Assembly: GCA_021648685.1 (NCBI GenBank)
Contig: JAKISI010000013.1
Coordinates: 1 to 56,254 of the forward strand
DNA from: Candidatus Polarisedimenticolaceae bacterium
GTDB lineage: Bacteria > Pseudomonadota > Gammaproteobacteria > Chromatiales > Chromatiaceae
Direction of reading: 5' to 3'
Length of the DNA: 56,254 nt
The notes beneath the pieces were generated by a model. It saw nothing but the letters and a program-made list of their open reading frames with translations. It searched no databases and was not told where the DNA came from. The translations under genes were made by a program, and so were the position numbers. Within the stretch, counting starts at the first letter, position 1, and each line of letters opens with the position of its first letter. Positions 9,811-19,113 of this stretch are shown here, piece by piece.

Positions 9811-10296
9811 CTACTGGCTAAAGCGCTGCTCGCAGATATCTTCCAGCAGCCCTTCAACCGCCGCCTCCACCATGTCAAACACCTTTTCAAAGCCCTGCGG
9901 GCCGCCACAATAGGGGTCAGGCACCTCGCGCATTTTCAGATGGGCCGCATAGTCCATGAGCAGCTGCAACTTCTCCTCCATACCTTCCGGGCAGATGGCG
10001 CAGAGCGCATGATAATTCTCCTGATCCATTGCCAGAATGTAATCATACTGCACAAAATCATCGCTCTGTGCCTTGCGCGCCCGTTGCTGGCTGATGTCCA
10101 ATCCCCGGTTTTGTGCGGTATTCTGCGAGCGTTGATCAGGAGCCTTGCCCAGATGATAGGCATGCGTTCCGGCTGAATCCACCTCAATAGCGTCCGCCAA
10201 CCCTTTCCGCTCAACCAGGGCTTCAAGCAGGCCATGTGCCGTAGGGGAGCGGCAGATATTGCCCATGCAGACAAAAAGGACTTTGATTTTTTTCAT
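9811..10296 (-). CDS. low-molecular-weight protein-tyrosine phosphatase
   Basis: A 161-residue cytoplasmic phosphatase of the LMW-PTP family. The catalytic P-loop is C10-MGNI-C15-R16-S17, and the general-acid Asp is in VPDPYCGG (about residue 125), the usual DPY arrangement. In bacteria such enzymes (Wzb, Etp) dephosphorylate the tyrosine kinase that controls capsule and EPS export. The EPS/exosortase locus a few kb away makes that role plausible, but no tyrosine kinase is in the window. First in reading order after rne on the opposite strand; 13 bp separate it from lpxD upstream, so they are probably co-transcribed. Confidence 0.92.
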   Translation of the reverse strand: MKKIKVLFVCMGNICRSPTAHGLLEALVERKGLADAIEVDSAGTHAYHLGKAPDQRSQNTAQNRGLDISQQRARKAQSDDFVQYDYILAMDQENYHALCAICPEGMEEKLQLLMDYAAHLKMREVPDPYCGGPQGFEKVFDMVEAAVEGLLEDICEQRFSQ

Positions 10297-10309
10297 AGTA
10301 TCTTCACCA

Positions 10310-11380
10310 TTACTTTATGCCGTTCCCAGAGGTGCCACCCTTTTCACAAAGTTCAGCCACCAGCTTCTGCAACTGCTGTAACTCTTGCTCTTGCGCTTTT
10401 ACCCTCTTAACCAGCTCAGGCAGCCGCTTGAGTGCTGCCATCTCTTGAAATGTCTGGCGCTTTGGCTGGGCAGGCATTCCAAACACAACTGCGCCGGCCT
10501 CGATGTCCTTTATGATAACGCTGGCTCCGCCTACCTGGGCTTTTTCACCCACACTCAGATGGTCTGCAATGCAGGCCTTGCCTCCAAAAATTGCCTGGTT
10601 GCCAATCGTTACACTGCCCGATGAACCAAACTGACCGGCGATGATGACATCCTCACCAATATCATTGTTATGGGCAATATGTACCTGATTATCAATCTTG
10701 GTGCCGCGCCGGATGCGGGTCAGCCCCATTGTTGCGCGATCCACACAGCTGTTGCAGCCAATCTCCACATCATCATCGATCTGTACGGAACCCAGCTGGG
10801 GCACCTTGTGGTGGTGGTCATTGAGCCAGACAAAACCAAAGCCCTCGCCCCCAATCGTTGCACCGGCATGGATGACCACCCTGTCTCCCAGCCTGATCCC
10901 GTGCATCAATACCGCATTGGCTCCGATATGGCACTGCTCCCCAACCGTGACATTTGCGCCAATATAGGCACCGGCTTCAATCACCGTGTGTGCGCCAATA
11001 TGGGCTTGATCCGAAATCACAGCCGATGCGCCTACCGAGACACTTTCAGCCAGTACAGCTCCATCTGCAACACTGGCATCCGGATGCACCCCTGTCACCT
11101 CTGGTGGCGCAACAAACATCTCCATGATCTGTATAAAGGCAAACCTTGGGTTGGTGACCCGCAGCAGGTTGCGCCCCGGCATATCTGGAAAATCTTCTGC
11201 CACAATGATGGCTGCGGCCTCTCCCTGGGATACCTTTTCGTAATATCGGCTCGCTTCGGCAAAGGTCACCTCATCGCCACGGGCGCTATTGAGCGTGTTG
11301 ACACCACGAATCAGCAGTGTGCCATCCCCCTCAAACCGAACCCCGATCTGCTCACAAACTTCATTTAGACTGTAGTTCAT
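10310..11380 (-). CDS. lpxD: UDP-3-O-(3-hydroxyacyl)glucosamine N-acyltransferase, LpxD family
   Basis: Adds the N-linked hydroxyacyl chain to UDP-3-O-acyl-glucosamine, the third step of lipid A synthesis, using acyl-ACP. The N-terminal uridine-binding domain (MNYSLNEVCEQIGVRFEG, then AIIVAEDFPDM) precedes a left-handed beta helix of hexapeptide repeats (about residues 100-290). The catalytic His is in NQVHIAHN and FGSSGSVTIGN follows. The C-terminal helix carries a long acidic/Gln tail. 356 residues, slightly over the 341 of E. coli. It is not in the usual bamA-skp-lpxD-fabZ-lpxA cluster but between a tyrosine phosphatase and a permease, so it may be a second copy. Confidence 0.92.
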   Translation of the reverse strand: MNYSLNEVCEQIGVRFEGDGTLLIRGVNTLNSARGDEVTFAEASRYYEKVSQGEAAAIIVAEDFPDMPGRNLLRVTNPRFAFIQIMEMFVAPPEVTGVHPDASVADGAVLAESVSVGASAVISDQAHIGAHTVIEAGAYIGANVTVGEQCHIGANAVLMHGIRLGDRVVIHAGATIGGEGFGFVWLNDHHHKVPQLGSVQIDDDVEIGCNSCVDRATMGLTRIRRGTKIDNQVHIAHNNDIGEDVIIAGQFGSSGSVTIGNQAIFGGKACIADHLSVGEKAQVGGASVIIKDIEAGAVVFGMPAQPKRQTFQEMAALKRLPELVKRVKAQEQELQQLQKLVAELCEKGGTSGNGIK

Positions 11381-12531
11381 ACCTGCATCTCCTCATGATC
11401 TTCACTGCTATCCACCCATCTCCAGATAAGCCCAAAAGCCAAAAGCGATACCACTGCCGAGACGCCGTATGTCACCGCAGGCCCGGCACCTGACCAGAGG
11501 AACCCGCTATAGAGGCTGCCAACCGCACCGCCTGCACCAAAGCTTAGACTACTGTACAGTGCCTGCCCCCGCCCCTGGTGACGCCCCCGAAAGTAGTGGT
11601 GCACCAGATGCATGGCCGCTGCGTGAAAAGTTCCAAAGGTTGCGGCATGCAGCAGTTGTGCAAACAGTATCAGCCACAGCGTGTCAGGAAAGTTGCCGAT
11701 CAGAATCCAGCGCAATGCTGCCAGCAGCAGACTGGCCATCAATATCCGTCGTGCAGTGAAGCGGTTTAGCAATCGATGCATCACCAGAAATATCAACACC
11801 TCCGCCACTACACCCAGCGCCCACAACTGACCAATCATCGCACTGGTATAACCATGGTCACTCAGGTAGATGGAGTAGAAGGCATAGTAGGCACCGTGCC
11901 CCATCTGCATAAAAAAAGCCGCTGCAAGAAAAGCGGCAATGGCCGGCTGGCGCAACAGCTGCCCCAGGGGTATTGACTCATGGGGATGTGTGGCTGCACT
12001 CTTTTCAGGCACCGCCAGACTCATCAGCCAGATCAGAAAATAGAGGCATACTACAACCAGTGGGATAATAGCTGCATCCTGGCTATCCAGCACCATCCCC
12101 AACCCGACAACACTCAGAATAAAACCAATGGATCCCCAGAGACGGATGCGGCTGTAGTAGCGTACCCGCCCCACGAGGTGGCTGAGGGTTACCGCCTCAA
12201 ACTGCGGCAGCGAGGCATTCCAGAAGAAGCTGAAGCAGACCATGGTCAACGCCAGGGGCCAGAAACCCTCCGCCCAAAAGATGCCGATAAATACCAGGAA
12301 TGCCAACAGCGAGCCGGTGCGCACAATCGCCATGCGCCGCCCTGTGTGATCGGCAATCCAGCCCCAGATATTGGGTGCAATGATCTTGGTGGCCATCAGC
12401 AGCGCCATCAGTTGGCCAATGGCAACCGGATCGTAATCGAGGGATTTAAGATATAACCCCCAATAGGGGATCAATGCGCCAAGTGCTGCAAAATAGAACA
12501 GATAGAAACCGGATAGACGCCAGTATGGCAT
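11377..12531 (-). CDS. MFS permease, PPP/HcaT-like
   Basis: A polytopic major facilitator with about 12 membrane helices and the loop GWIADHTGRRMAIVRTG (about residue 65) that matches the MFS motif A. The overall form resembles the 3-phenylpropionate permease-like group (MFS_1_like), whose members mostly lack known substrates. I prefer the ATG at 12531 (MPYWRLSGFYLFYF) to a TTG 30 bp upstream, since it begins at the first helix. It overlaps lpxD by 4 bp (ATGA), implying translational coupling. Whether it moves a lipid A or glycan intermediate or something unrelated is open. Confidence 0.8.
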   Translation of the reverse strand: MPYWRLSGFYLFYFAALGALIPYWGLYLKSLDYDPVAIGQLMALLMATKIIAPNIWGWIADHTGRRMAIVRTGSLLAFLVFIGIFWAEGFWPLALTMVCFSFFWNASLPQFEAVTLSHLVGRVRYYSRIRLWGSIGFILSVVGLGMVLDSQDAAIIPLVVVCLYFLIWLMSLAVPEKSAATHPHESIPLGQLLRQPAIAAFLAAAFFMQMGHGAYYAFYSIYLSDHGYTSAMIGQLWALGVVAEVLIFLVMHRLLNRFTARRILMASLLLAALRWILIGNFPDTLWLILFAQLLHAATFGTFHAAAMHLVHHYFRGRHQGRGQALYSSLSFGAGGAVGSLYSGFLWSGAGPAVTYGVSAVVSLLAFGLIWRWVDSSEDHEEMQV

Positions 12532-12587
12532 TGAATTATATATACCTGAAACAGAGAGCAAGTTTGCTCGCTGTTACTATGCCTGTC

Positions 12588-13688
12588 TTATTGCTGACCA
12601 GGAGGGATGACTGGTACCCCGGATTTTACACCCATATTTTGCGCCCGATGGCGCAGCAGATGATCCATCAGCACAATTGCCAGCATTGCCTCCGCAATGG
12701 GTGTGGCACGGATGCCGACGCAGGGGTCGTGCCGTCCCTCGGTGACCACCTCGGTCGCCTTCCCGTGGATGTCAACCGTGCGCCCCGGAATGCGCAGGCT
12801 GGAGGTCGGCTTCAGGGCCATGCTGGCAAGAATATCCTGTCCGCTTGAGATTCCACCCAGTATCCCGCCTGCGTGGTTGCTCAAAAAACCATCTGGCCGC
12901 ATCTCATCCCGGTGCTCGGTGCCTTTCTGCTCAACAGAGTCAAAGCCTGCGCCAATCTCTACCGCTTTGGCTGCATTGATGCACATCAGCGCTTGGGCGA
13001 TATCCGCATCCAGCCGGTCAAAGACAGGCTCGCCCAGCCCAGGTGGCACGCCTGTCGCTACCACATTGATGCGTGCACCGACAGAGTTTCCCTCTCTGCG
13101 CAGCTGATCCATATAGGCTTCCATCTCTGGAACCCGGTCAGGATCGGGGCAGAAAAAGGGGTTCTGTTCTACCTGATCCCACTCCAGCTTTTTAATTTTG
13201 ATGGGGCCCAGCTGCGCCAGATAACCACGAACTGCTATGCCACAATGTTCAGCCAGATACTTTTTTGCAACGGCACCTGCGGCCACCCGCATCGCAGTCT
13301 CACGCGCAGAGGAGCGGCCACCGCCACGGTAGTCACGGTGACCATATTTTTGTGTATAGGTGTAATCGGCATGGCCGGGGCGAAAGCGATCCATCACACT
13401 GGTGTAGTCTTTTGAACGCTGATCCTGATTATGGATGATCAGACCGATGGGGCAGCCAGTGGTCCTTCCCTCAAATACGCCAGAGAGGATCTGTACCTGA
13501 TCCGGCTCTTTTCTTTGAGTGGTGTGGCGGGAGGTGCCTGGACGGCGGCGATCCAGATCCTTTTGCAGATCATCGGCCTTCAACGCCATCCCCGGAGGAC
13601 AGCCATCGACAATGCAGCCGATGGCCGGGCCGTGGCTCTCGCCAAAGGATGTCACAGTGAAGAGTTTTCCGATGCTATTTCCAGACAT
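12588..13688 (-). CDS. aroC: chorismate synthase
   Basis: Converts 5-enolpyruvylshikimate-3-phosphate to chorismate with reduced FMN, the last step of the shikimate pathway, in the cytoplasm. All three family signatures are present: [20 protein letters not shown] at the N-terminus, [29 protein letters not shown] (about residues 105-135), and the C-terminal [17 protein letters not shown]. 366 residues is the bacterial norm (361 in E. coli). It is 57 bp upstream of the permease start on the same strand and may share its transcript. Confidence 0.97.
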   Translation of the reverse strand: MSGNSIGKLFTVTSFGESHGPAIGCIVDGCPPGMALKADDLQKDLDRRRPGTSRHTTQRKEPDQVQILSGVFEGRTTGCPIGLIIHNQDQRSKDYTSVMDRFRPGHADYTYTQKYGHRDYRGGGRSSARETAMRVAAGAVAKKYLAEHCGIAVRGYLAQLGPIKIKKLEWDQVEQNPFFCPDPDRVPEMEAYMDQLRREGNSVGARINVVATGVPPGLGEPVFDRLDADIAQALMCINAAKAVEIGAGFDSVEQKGTEHRDEMRPDGFLSNHAGGILGGISSGQDILASMALKPTSSLRIPGRTVDIHGKATEVVTEGRHDPCVGIRATPIAEAMLAIVLMDHLLRHRAQNMGVKSGVPVIPPGQQ

Positions 13689-13767
13689 GGCTTTTTTTCT
13701 TGACCCGTAGATGAGGCTTGCGCCAGGGACGAAATATTATCACATCAGCAAGAGGTGCCGTGTGAAT

Positions 13768-14919
13768 TCAGCTGGTCGGTGAGGGATCGCAAAGTGTCTT
13801 CTCACAAATAGCCGACAGACGCTGGCCATACTTGTCCCATGAAAAATGGGCGGCATATTCGATGCAGCACTGCGCAGAAAGTGCTTTGCCCGGTGCATTC
13901 AGCCCCCGAATTGCCGCTTGGGAGAAGGCGCTATAATTCTCTGGCTCTACCAGATAACCGGTCACGCCATCCTTGACTGCATCCGGCACACCGCCGCTAT
14001 TGAAGGCGATAGTCGGCACCCCGTGGGCAGCGGCCTCGATCGCCACCATCCCGAAACCCTCCACATCTCCCGGCAGATCCAGTACCGGAAAGATATGCAG
14101 AGAGGCAATGGAATAGAGCTGCTCCAGCCGTTCATCAGAGAGGCGCCCCAGCAGTTTCACATGCTTCTGCATGCCTGCCTCCATGATAGCCTGCTGAAGA
14201 TCTGCTTCAATTCCCTCCTTTTTAAGTGGTGATGACTCTGAAGCTGCGCCAACCACCAAAAAGAGCAGATCAGGCTCTGATTGCACAATTTCAGGCAGCG
14301 CATAGCGGATAAACTCAGGGAGCCCTTTGCGTCGGATCAGCCGACCCACCGCCAGTAGAACCCTCTTTCCTTGCAGGTTAAAACCCGATTGAGGCGACGG
14401 CAGCTCAGAAGGTTGCCGGGGCAGTGTAACCCCTGGATGCAGTATCTCTATGCATTTTTCCGGAACCCCGGCAGAGCGTGCCAGCCTGGCGGTATTGGCG
14501 CTGTTGGCAATCACCCTGTCTGAGCGGCAGATTGCCGGCACAAAGCCGATTTGGTAGAGGCGGCTGGGGTAGATAATATCCAGCCCGTGTACAAAAGTAA
14601 CCGTAGCTGCGCCGCTGCACCGGGCGGCAAATCTGGCCGGCAGTGCGGCTACACCGCTTCCGGCAATGATCAAATCCGGCCGCCACTGGCGTGACAGTCG
14701 ATAGGCCTCAAAGCAGCTGTGCGACAGATGCCGCAGTGATGAAGTTGTTGAAATCGCTGTAAAAAGTCTGCCCAGGGCATAATCACCACACCCCTTGGGG
14801 CCAAGCAGAGCCGTTTCATACCGCTCGGAAAGCGACTCAAAGGCGTGGTAGTTCAGCCGCTCCATACCCCCTGTCAGTGGTGGAAAGTTTCGGGTAATGA
14901 AGAGGATACGTTTTTTCAA
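13768..14919 (-). CDS. family 4 glycosyltransferase (second of a coupled pair)
   Basis: A 383-residue GT-B enzyme. The N-terminus KKRILFITRNFPPLTGGMERLNY shows the acceptor-side GG loop. The C-terminal half has LLAVGRLIRRKGLPEFI, a GDVEGFGMVAIEAAAHGVPTIAF donor site with the E-x7-E pattern (about residue 290) and GVTGYLVEPEN. Its start overlaps the end of the upstream GT4 gene by 4 bp, so the two are coupled. Substrate unknown. With the left-hand EPS locus they suggest one or more surface glycans. Confidence 0.88.
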   Translation of the reverse strand: MKKRILFITRNFPPLTGGMERLNYHAFESLSERYETALLGPKGCGDYALGRLFTAISTTSSLRHLSHSCFEAYRLSRQWRPDLIIAGSGVAALPARFAARCSGAATVTFVHGLDIIYPSRLYQIGFVPAICRSDRVIANSANTARLARSAGVPEKCIEILHPGVTLPRQPSELPSPQSGFNLQGKRVLLAVGRLIRRKGLPEFIRYALPEIVQSEPDLLFLVVGAASESSPLKKEGIEADLQQAIMEAGMQKHVKLLGRLSDERLEQLYSIASLHIFPVLDLPGDVEGFGMVAIEAAAHGVPTIAFNSGGVPDAVKDGVTGYLVEPENYSAFSQAAIRGLNAPGKALSAQCCIEYAAHFSWDKYGQRLSAICEKTLCDPSPTS

Positions 14920-15923
14920 CCGCCTGCCTCATGTGCTGATTCAAACAGGGCTTTGTACTGATTCACCATGCGTGCAAGTGTGAATCGCTCCTCTACCTGC
15001 GCACGGTTAAACTCCCCCATGCTGCGGCAGAGCTGTGGGTCACTCCGCAGCTTTTCAAAGGCCTCTGCATACTGTTCGATCTGCCCTATTTCAGATAAAA
15101 AGCCACCCTCTCCATCCTCCACCAGCTCAGGGATTCCCGAACAGTCATTACCCACAACCGGCAGACCGCAGGCCATCGCCTCAAGCACGGCCAGCGGGCA
15201 CCCCTCTCGCACAGAGGGTATAAACAGCGCATCTACCGAACCGTAAATCTCATGCATCTTTTCATAGGGAACCATTCCAATGGCAACCACCCTGCCTGAG
15301 CCAGCAGCCTCTGCATCCAGCTTCCCGCCACCCACGTACTTGACCTCATAATCGGCACCCAGCCTGTTGGCCAGTGGAATGATCTTGTCCGCCCCCTTTT
15401 TTCTGGTTAGTTTGCCGCAAAAGAGGATGCGGAAAGGGCGGTTTCTATGCGGGGTATCGAATGTCGGCCGAAAGCGCTGCTCATCAATGCCGTTGTAGAT
15501 CACCTGAATATCTGTCGGGCGCTTCAGATGAAGCTGTAACTTGTCTGCAATATATTGGCTGACCGCAGTGACCCGGTCTGCCATTGCCAAGGAGCGGTTC
15601 AGAAACCAGCGCAGATCGGTACGATAATGAAGACGTTGCAGAGGTGATGAGTAGGGTGCCAGAAAGGGATCCAGCGAATAGCCGTGAGCCGTAGCCACCA
15701 GTGGTACGCCAGGGCGTTTCAAAAAGCAGGCATAATTGAGTTCAGTGTGGATAAGATCCGGCTGGCCGCCACGGGCAAACCAGGGCAGGCTGATCGGCAG
15801 CAGTGTCCACCAGGGGGAGTAGCTGCGCACGCAATACCCCGGCAGCTGTGTCGCCAACTGCTGATGCAGCACACAGGCACCATTCCCGCTTGGCATTGGA
15901 CTGACTATTTTCAACCCTGACAT
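14916..15923 (-). CDS. family 4 glycosyltransferase (first of a coupled pair)
   Basis: A 335-residue GT-B enzyme beginning LKIVSPMPSGNGACVLHQQLA. Family 4 features are FCGKLTRKKGADKIIPLA (about residue 185), PSVREGCPLAVLEAMACGLPVVG (about 250) and GIPELVEDGEGGFL. Slightly shorter than usual because the N-terminal domain is compact. It is divergent from the lipoprotein gene at 15991 across a short intergenic space that must hold both promoters. Confidence 0.87.
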   Translation of the reverse strand: MSGLKIVSPMPSGNGACVLHQQLATQLPGYCVRSYSPWWTLLPISLPWFARGGQPDLIHTELNYACFLKRPGVPLVATAHGYSLDPFLAPYSSPLQRLHYRTDLRWFLNRSLAMADRVTAVSQYIADKLQLHLKRPTDIQVIYNGIDEQRFRPTFDTPHRNRPFRILFCGKLTRKKGADKIIPLANRLGADYEVKYVGGGKLDAEAAGSGRVVAIGMVPYEKMHEIYGSVDALFIPSVREGCPLAVLEAMACGLPVVGNDCSGIPELVEDGEGGFLSEIGQIEQYAEAFEKLRSDPQLCRSMGEFNRAQVEERFTLARMVNQYKALFESAHEAGG

Positions 15924-15990
15924 CTTAAACCCGCTACACTAAATATATTGAGTTGAGATACGCCTTCACACACTTTTGGAAAGAAGTACC

Positions 15991-16467
15991 ATGCAGCATA
16001 CCCTACTGTTTTTTCTATCTTTTACCCTGGTGGCATGCGGTGCAAATATTGATGTACGCACACCTATCCCCCATGGGCTCATCAGTGACAGTGAAAAAGG
16101 GGGGTACCGCAGTATTAACATTAGAGCAGATGAGGCAGAGGCATCAAGCGGTTTTATCCGTTCGCTCTCCAACAACCTGCGACAGCATCTGTCAGAGCTT
16201 GCACTCTACCCCAAAAAAGAGGGATCACTGAAGGTTCGCATTCAGATCATTGGCTATGAGATTAACGGAGGAACCTCCCGCGAAGTGATGGGGGTGCTTG
16301 CTGGGGCTGATGAGGTTAAATCCAGGGTTCAGGTTATCAACACAGCGACAGACCAGGTTATTGGTGAATCAATCATCTTCACCAGCAGTGCTATGGCCTA
16401 TGGGCAGAAGGCGATGGCCTGGGTGCATGCAGATGATATTGTCACCTTTCTCTCCACAGCGGACTAA
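15991..16467 (+). CDS. small lipoprotein of unknown function
   Basis: A 158-residue predicted lipoprotein. From the ATG at 15991 the sequence MQHTLLFFLSFTLVACGAN has a hydrophobic signal and the lipobox LVAC, so Cys becomes the lipidated residue. GGAAAG lies 8-13 bases upstream of this ATG, whereas the earlier TTG at 15976 would place charged residues before the signal. The mature part has alternating beta-strand-like stretches (SLKVRIQIIGYEI, KSRVQVINTATDQVIGES). I do not recognise a domain with confidence. It is a single gene between divergent and convergent neighbours. Confidence 0.7.
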   Translation: MQHTLLFFLSFTLVACGANIDVRTPIPHGLISDSEKGGYRSINIRADEAEASSGFIRSLSNNLRQHLSELALYPKKEGSLKVRIQIIGYEINGGTSREVMGVLAGADEVKSRVQVINTATDQVIGESIIFTSSAMAYGQKAMAWVHADDIVTFLSTAD

Positions 16468-16514
16468 TAGCGCACACCCGCTGATGGAATTATAACGGCT
16501 TAAAAAGCACCCAT

Positions 16515-18902
16515 TTACAACTGGTTTAAAATCTCCTTGGCTTTATCCACCCATTGCCCCTGCACACTGGATTCGAGGGCCTGCCCTAAAGCTCTTTTTG
16601 CCTCTTCGGTCTGGCCCTTTTTAAAGTAGACCATGCCCAAGTGGTAGTTAATGATCGGCACTACCGGCTCTTTCTCAGCAGCATGCTCTAATACCGTACT
16701 GGCCAGCTCAAACTCTCCACGCTGATAATATATCCAGCCTAATGTGTCGAGGAATAGCGGGTTAGTTGAACGCTCAAAGCGTTTTGCCAGCTCAAGCGCC
16801 CTATCCAAAGCAGGCTGTGTAGCCGTGTCTGATGCTAATAGCATCGCCAGGTTGTTGGCTACCAGTTCACTATTGGGGTATTTTTGCAAAATCGCTTCAT
16901 ATTGAGCAATCGCTTCATCGACATTGCCCGTTCTTTGATACGTCTGGGCCAACAGAAGCCATAGGGCTGCATTCTCATTCGTCTGTTTCAACCCCTCCTT
17001 ATAGGTCTGTATTGCATCTTCAGTATTACCATGTGAAAGATAGACCATGGCCAGATTCCGATAGAAGGGTGCTGCCGCAGGAGCCAGCTCAATCGCTTTA
17101 CGCAGTGCATCTTCTGCTGCATCCGGCTGCTTTTGGATAAGCAGGATGTTTGAGAGAAGATTATAGAGCGCAGCACTCTCTGGCTGCTGTTTCAAAGCCT
17201 GCTCAACCAGGTTTTGTGCTTGTGCAGTCTGTTTTTCGCTTACGAGACTTTTTGCAAGGGCTGAGATAACCTCAAAGGAGTCGGGGGATCGCTTCAACGC
17301 CTCCTCAAAGGATTTGATACTGGCAGAAATTTTATTATCGGCCTGCTCAATCACTCCCTGGCCGTAGTAACCAACATGGCTGTCGGGGCGAACCTTTTGC
17401 AGCTGCTTTGCATAATCCATGGCAATAGCCAGCCTCTTTTGCTGAACATGCAGCGCTATCAATGCTTTCAATGCATCAAAGTGATCTGCTTTGATTTTCA
17501 GCACAGACTCCAGGGCGGCCACTGCCGAATCCAGGTCGCCTTTTCTGGCCTGTAGCTGGGACAATTCAATATAGAGTGGCGCCTCTTCTTGATTAATGGC
17601 TATTGCCTTTTTCAAGGCTTCAATAGCCAGCTCGACCTCACCCTTCATGGCGTGCGCACGAGCCAGCAGGCGCAGTGCCTGTATATTATCCGGGGCATCC
17701 CGCAGGATTACACGCAGGTCTGTAACTGCACTGTCGGCATCGTTAGCGGCCATGGCGATACTGGCCCTGACTAAAAGTGCATCTGCATCGCGTGAATTTT
17801 GCTCAATAACCTCCTCTACCAATGTCTTCGCTTCATCTTGTTGGTTACGAAGCAGCAGCATGGCAGCCAGTTGCGTCCTGGCTTTGAGTCCATTGGGTTC
17901 CAATTGGTTTTTTTCAATAATATCGCGATAGATCTTTTCTGCCTCTTCCATGCGCTTAGCGGCTTTAAATAGATCAGCCTGGATGAGTTTCAACTCATAA
18001 TTTTCCGGGTCAGCCGTGGCATAGGCCTGTATGGTTTTTTCTGCAACCTCAAGACCGCGCGCCCTGGCTTGAAACTCCAGTAGTGCCAGTTTGAGTTTTA
18101 GATCATCAGGGAATTGCTGCACGCCATCTTTCAGCACGCTCTCGGCATCATCCATTTTGCCATTTTGGATCTGGAAAATAGCCAGTTGGCGCAAAAAAGT
18201 GCTGTTCTCTGGCCTTAGCTCAATCACCCTCTTCAACATGCCGACGGCTCTGTCAATCTCTCCTGATGCGGCATAGATCCGACCCAAGGCAAGATGCAGT
18301 GATGTATTATCCTGCTGCTGCTCAATACCCTTCTCAAGCAGCGTAATGGCCTGCTGGGTGCGGCCACTCTCTTCATAAGCACTGGCCAGCAGGAGCAGAG
18401 CACCGACACTGGCCGGTTCCAGTTTAAGTATTGCTTCGGCCTGGTTGATTGCCGCATCCAGGTGACCCAGCCGTTTTTCAATGGCCGCCAGCAACACCAT
18501 TCCTTCCACATTGTTGGGGTCACTTTCCATAACGATATCAGCGGCTGCCCGTGCCTTGTCCGGGTCGCCGCCAAGAAGATAGAACTGTCCCAGTCTAAGC
18601 TGGGATTTTAGATGATTCGGATTGACCTTTACCGCCTTGGAGTATGCAATAAATGCATTTTGCCAATCTTGCTCTTTGTCATAGATCTGCCCCAACATAT
18701 AGTGCGACTCGACTGACTTGGGGTCGATTTGCAGCACATTTTTAAATTCCAGCCGTGCCTTTACATAGTTACCTGCTTCAAAGAGTTGCGTGCCACGCTT
18801 AAAATACTCTACCGCCCGATCCTCAGCGCCACCACAAGCTGTGAGCAAAACCAGCACCCCTATAAACATAAGAGTCAGTGCGCATCTTTTTTGTTTCTGC
18901 AT
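16515..18902 (-). CDS. prsT: PrsT-like TPR lipoprotein of the PEP-CTERM/exosortase system
   Basis: A 795-residue lipoprotein with signal and lipobox LLTACGG at the N-terminus, followed almost entirely by tetratricopeptide repeats (about 20 helix pairs; units such as GNYVKARLEFKNVLQIDP and GNVDEAIAQYEAILQKYPNS are clear). This architecture is that of PrsT, the TPR protein that accompanies exosortase A in EPS-producing Proteobacteria, though PrsT is usually about 900 residues. It lies 12 kb from the exosortase and directly downstream of a PEP-CTERM-type protein gene, which supports the assignment. It would sit in the periplasm, anchored to a membrane, and probably handles EPS or sorted proteins. 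Confidence 0.8.
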   Translation of the reverse strand: MQKQKRCALTLMFIGVLVLLTACGGAEDRAVEYFKRGTQLFEAGNYVKARLEFKNVLQIDPKSVESHYMLGQIYDKEQDWQNAFIAYSKAVKVNPNHLKSQLRLGQFYLLGGDPDKARAAADIVMESDPNNVEGMVLLAAIEKRLGHLDAAINQAEAILKLEPASVGALLLLASAYEESGRTQQAITLLEKGIEQQQDNTSLHLALGRIYAASGEIDRAVGMLKRVIELRPENSTFLRQLAIFQIQNGKMDDAESVLKDGVQQFPDDLKLKLALLEFQARARGLEVAEKTIQAYATADPENYELKLIQADLFKAAKRMEEAEKIYRDIIEKNQLEPNGLKARTQLAAMLLLRNQQDEAKTLVEEVIEQNSRDADALLVRASIAMAANDADSAVTDLRVILRDAPDNIQALRLLARAHAMKGEVELAIEALKKAIAINQEEAPLYIELSQLQARKGDLDSAVAALESVLKIKADHFDALKALIALHVQQKRLAIAMDYAKQLQKVRPDSHVGYYGQGVIEQADNKISASIKSFEEALKRSPDSFEVISALAKSLVSEKQTAQAQNLVEQALKQQPESAALYNLLSNILLIQKQPDAAEDALRKAIELAPAAAPFYRNLAMVYLSHGNTEDAIQTYKEGLKQTNENAALWLLLAQTYQRTGNVDEAIAQYEAILQKYPNSELVANNLAMLLASDTATQPALDRALELAKRFERSTNPLFLDTLGWIYYQRGEFELASTVLEHAAEKEPVVPIINYHLGMVYFKKGQTEEAKRALGQALESSVQGQWVDKAKEILNQL

Positions 18903-19023
18903 CTATCGTGTCCTTTCAAGCATCTATTTGCTTTATATCAGGTGTATTCTAACTGCCCAGGGTGCATATTGCGAAGTGGCAAGGATCAAGCCGCCACATA
19001 TTGTGATTTTATTGCTGGCGTAA

Positions 19024-19074
19024 AAAAGCAGCGCGCCTCCCCCGTTATTAACAGGGGAGGCGCGCTGCTTTTTG
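19024..19074. terminator. strong bidirectional intrinsic terminator
   Basis: The 16-bp perfect arm AGCAGCGCGCCTCCCC pairs with GGGGAGGCGCGCTGCT across an 11-base loop. It has AAAAA on one side and TTTTT on the other. It lies 40 bp beyond the stop of the PEP-CTERM gene at 19114 and upstream of prsT, so the two genes are likely separate transcripts. Confidence 0.9.
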
Positions 19075-19113
19075 ATGACTGGCTATATATGCCCTACAGT
19101 GAGTTGGTCTTAC

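Noticed and set aside
12534-12561. TTG start for the MFS permease
   Set aside because: The ATG at 12531 begins at the first membrane helix; the longer form adds unconserved residues.
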